Origin: JANMEX01 sp031423755
Lineage (GTDB): Bacteria > Pseudomonadota > Alphaproteobacteria > Rhizobiales > Rhizobiaceae
Assembly: GCA_031423755.1 (NCBI GenBank)
Contig: JANPGC010000280.1
Location: forward strand, 1 to 5,462
DNA length: 5,462 bases
Reading direction: 5' to 3'
The notes beneath the pieces were generated by a model. It saw only the letters and a program-made list of their open reading frames with translations. It was not told the origin of the DNA and searched no databases. The position numbers and the translations under genes are program-made. This document shows positions 4,407 to 5,462 of the stretch, one piece after another (position 1 is the stretch's first letter; the number at the start of each line of letters is the position of its first letter).

Positions 4407-5418
4407 GATACAGAAAAACTGGCAAGATTTGATCAAGCCGAACAAGGTTGCCTTCCAGTCCGGCTCGACCCGGACCAAGGCGAGCCTTGTTGCCGAACCA
4501 CTTGAGCGCGGCTTTGGCCTGACGCTTGGCAACGCGCTTCGCCGCGTTCTCCTGTCCTCGCTGCGCGGCGCTGCCGTCACAGCGGTGCAGATCGACGGCG
4601 TTCTGCATGAATTCTCGTCGATCCCGGGCGTGCGCGAAGATGTCACCGACATCGTTCTCAACGTAAAGGAAATCGCCATTCGCATGGACGGCGACGGCCC
4701 CAAGCGCATGGTTGTGCGCAAGTCGGGTCCGGGCGTTGTCACGGCTGGCGATATCCAGACGGTTGGCGATGTTGAAATCCTCAATCCGGACCATGTGATC
4801 TGCACGCTCGATGAGGGCGCGGAAATCCGCATGGAATTCACGGTTTCGACCGGCAAGGGCTATGTCGCTGCCGACCGCAACCGCTCCGAAGACGCGCCGA
4901 TCGGCCTCATTCCGGTCGACTCGCTCTATTCGCCGGTGAAGAAGGTTTCTTACAAGGTTGAGAACACCCGCGAGGGCCAGTATCTTGACTATGACAAGCT
5001 GACGATGACCATCGAGACCGACGGTTCGGTTTCCGGCGAAGACGCCGTGGCCTATGCCGCGCGCATCCTGCAGGACCAGCTGGCGATTTTCGTCAATTTC
5101 GACGAACCGCAGAAGGAAGTTGCCGCCGAATCCGTGCCGGAACTGGCGTTCAACCCGGCACTGCTCAAGAAGGTGGACGAGCTCGAATTGTCTGTTCGTT
5201 CGGCAAACTGCCTGAAGAACGACAACATCGTCTACATTGGCGACCTGATCCAGAAGACGGAAGCGGAAATGCTTCGCACGCCGAATTTCGGTCGCAAGTC
5301 GCTGAACGAAATCAAGGAAGTGCTGGCCCAGATGGGTCTGCATCTCGGCATGGAAGTGCCGGGCTGGCCGCCCGAGAATATCGACGAACTGGCCAAGCGC
5401 TTCGAAGATCACTACTGA
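4405..5418 (+). CDS. rpoA: DNA-directed RNA polymerase subunit alpha
   Basis: RpoA dimerises to seed assembly of RNA polymerase (alpha2-beta-beta'-omega) and contacts UP-element DNA and activators. From the ATG at 4405 it has 337 residues, the normal length. The N-terminal dimerisation and assembly domain spans about 1-233, with EPLERGFGLTLGNALRRVLL (31-50), the HEFSSIPGVREDVTDI stretch (68-83) and EDAPIGLIPVDSLYSPV (162-178). A flexible acidic linker (about 234-248) leads to the C-terminal domain at about 249-320. That domain keeps the DNA-binding residues at the same numbers as in E. coli: Arg265 and Asn268 in VRSANC, Gly296, Lys298 and Ser299 in NFGRKS, and Glu302. The protein ends GLHLGMEVPGWPPENIDELA plus a short tail, resembling Phyllobacteriaceae-type sequences as remembered. 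rplQ is the expected next gene. Confidence 0.98.
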   Translation: MIQKNWQDLIKPNKVAFQSGSTRTKASLVAEPLERGFGLTLGNALRRVLLSSLRGAAVTAVQIDGVLHEFSSIPGVREDVTDIVLNVKEIAIRMDGDGPKRMVVRKSGPGVVTAGDIQTVGDVEILNPDHVICTLDEGAEIRMEFTVSTGKGYVAADRNRSEDAPIGLIPVDSLYSPVKKVSYKVENTREGQYLDYDKLTMTIETDGSVSGEDAVAYAARILQDQLAIFVNFDEPQKEVAAESVPELAFNPALLKKVDELELSVRSANCLKNDNIVYIGDLIQKTEAEMLRTPNFGRKSLNEIKEVLAQMGLHLGMEVPGWPPENIDELAKRFEDHY

Positions 5419-5462
5419 GCGAATAGGAATTGGCGAATAGCGAATGGAAAAATTCACTATTC
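5418..5462. repeat. Second short-unit array with fold-back, cut by the window end
   Basis: Directly at the rpoA stop come AGCGAATA (5418-5425), a degenerate piece, GGCGAATA (5432-5439) and GCGAATG (5440-5446). After an A-run, TTCACTATTC (5453-5462) pairs with GAATAGCGAA (5435-5444) with one mismatch around an 8-nt loop, TGGAAAAA. The right arm probably continues past the window. The unit differs by one base from GGGGAATA, a variant found (as reverse complement) in the rpsM-rpsK array, and the design (tandem units facing reverse complements) is the same. It may also act as a transcript-end hairpin, but rplQ is expected downstream. Confidence 0.6.

Noticed and set aside
4339..5457. Long open frame of 372 codons on the - strand opposite rpoA
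   Set aside because: It mirrors rpoA almost end to end, has no recognisable protein family, and is explained by the codon bias of a GC-rich gene producing few stops on the opposite strand.

Overview
The window is one stretch of a bacterial ribosomal-protein cluster, covering the end of the spc operon and the start of the alpha operon. Every gene lies on the + strand, in the order rpsE (3' part), rpmD, rplO, secY, adk, rpsM, rpsK, rpoA. All eight proteins are recognisable and look intact, apart from rpsE, which the left edge cuts. The organism is most likely an alphaproteobacterium of the Hyphomicrobiales (Rhizobiales), probably near Phyllobacteriaceae/Brucellaceae. The reasons are adk between secY and rpsM, a short-LID adenylate kinase, no rpsD between rpsK and rpoA, and an RpoA that begins MIQKNWQ. 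The family placement rests on remembered protein sequences, not on a search.

Layout: positions 1-1189 hold S5, L30 and L15 with short gaps (about 20-30 bp) and good Shine-Dalgarno sites. A 106-bp gap with a perfect 8-bp GC-rich stem-loop leads to secY (1296-2636). secY overlaps adk (2633-3217) by the ATGA tetranucleotide. A 186-bp leader with several possible stem-loops precedes rpsM (3404-3772). The 150-bp rpsM-rpsK gap carries the most unusual element here: an array of 8-bp units around GGGCAGTA facing its own reverse complement. Its left arm also fits a G-quadruplex pattern. rpsK (3923-4312) and rpoA (4405-5418) follow, separated by 92 bp with two more stem-loops. Just after the rpoA stop a second array of related units starts (around GGCGAATA). 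It also folds back on itself and is cut by the window end. rplQ would be expected next but is not visible.

The genes serve linked core functions: small- and large-subunit ribosome assembly (S5, S13, S11, L30, L15), the SecYEG membrane channel, nucleotide balance (Adk) and transcription (RpoA). The coding content is ordinary. The interest lies between the genes: every gap longer than 90 bp contains inverted repeats that could fold in RNA, and two contain related short-unit arrays. I see no mobile element, CRISPR array, tRNA, rRNA or new multi-gene system.
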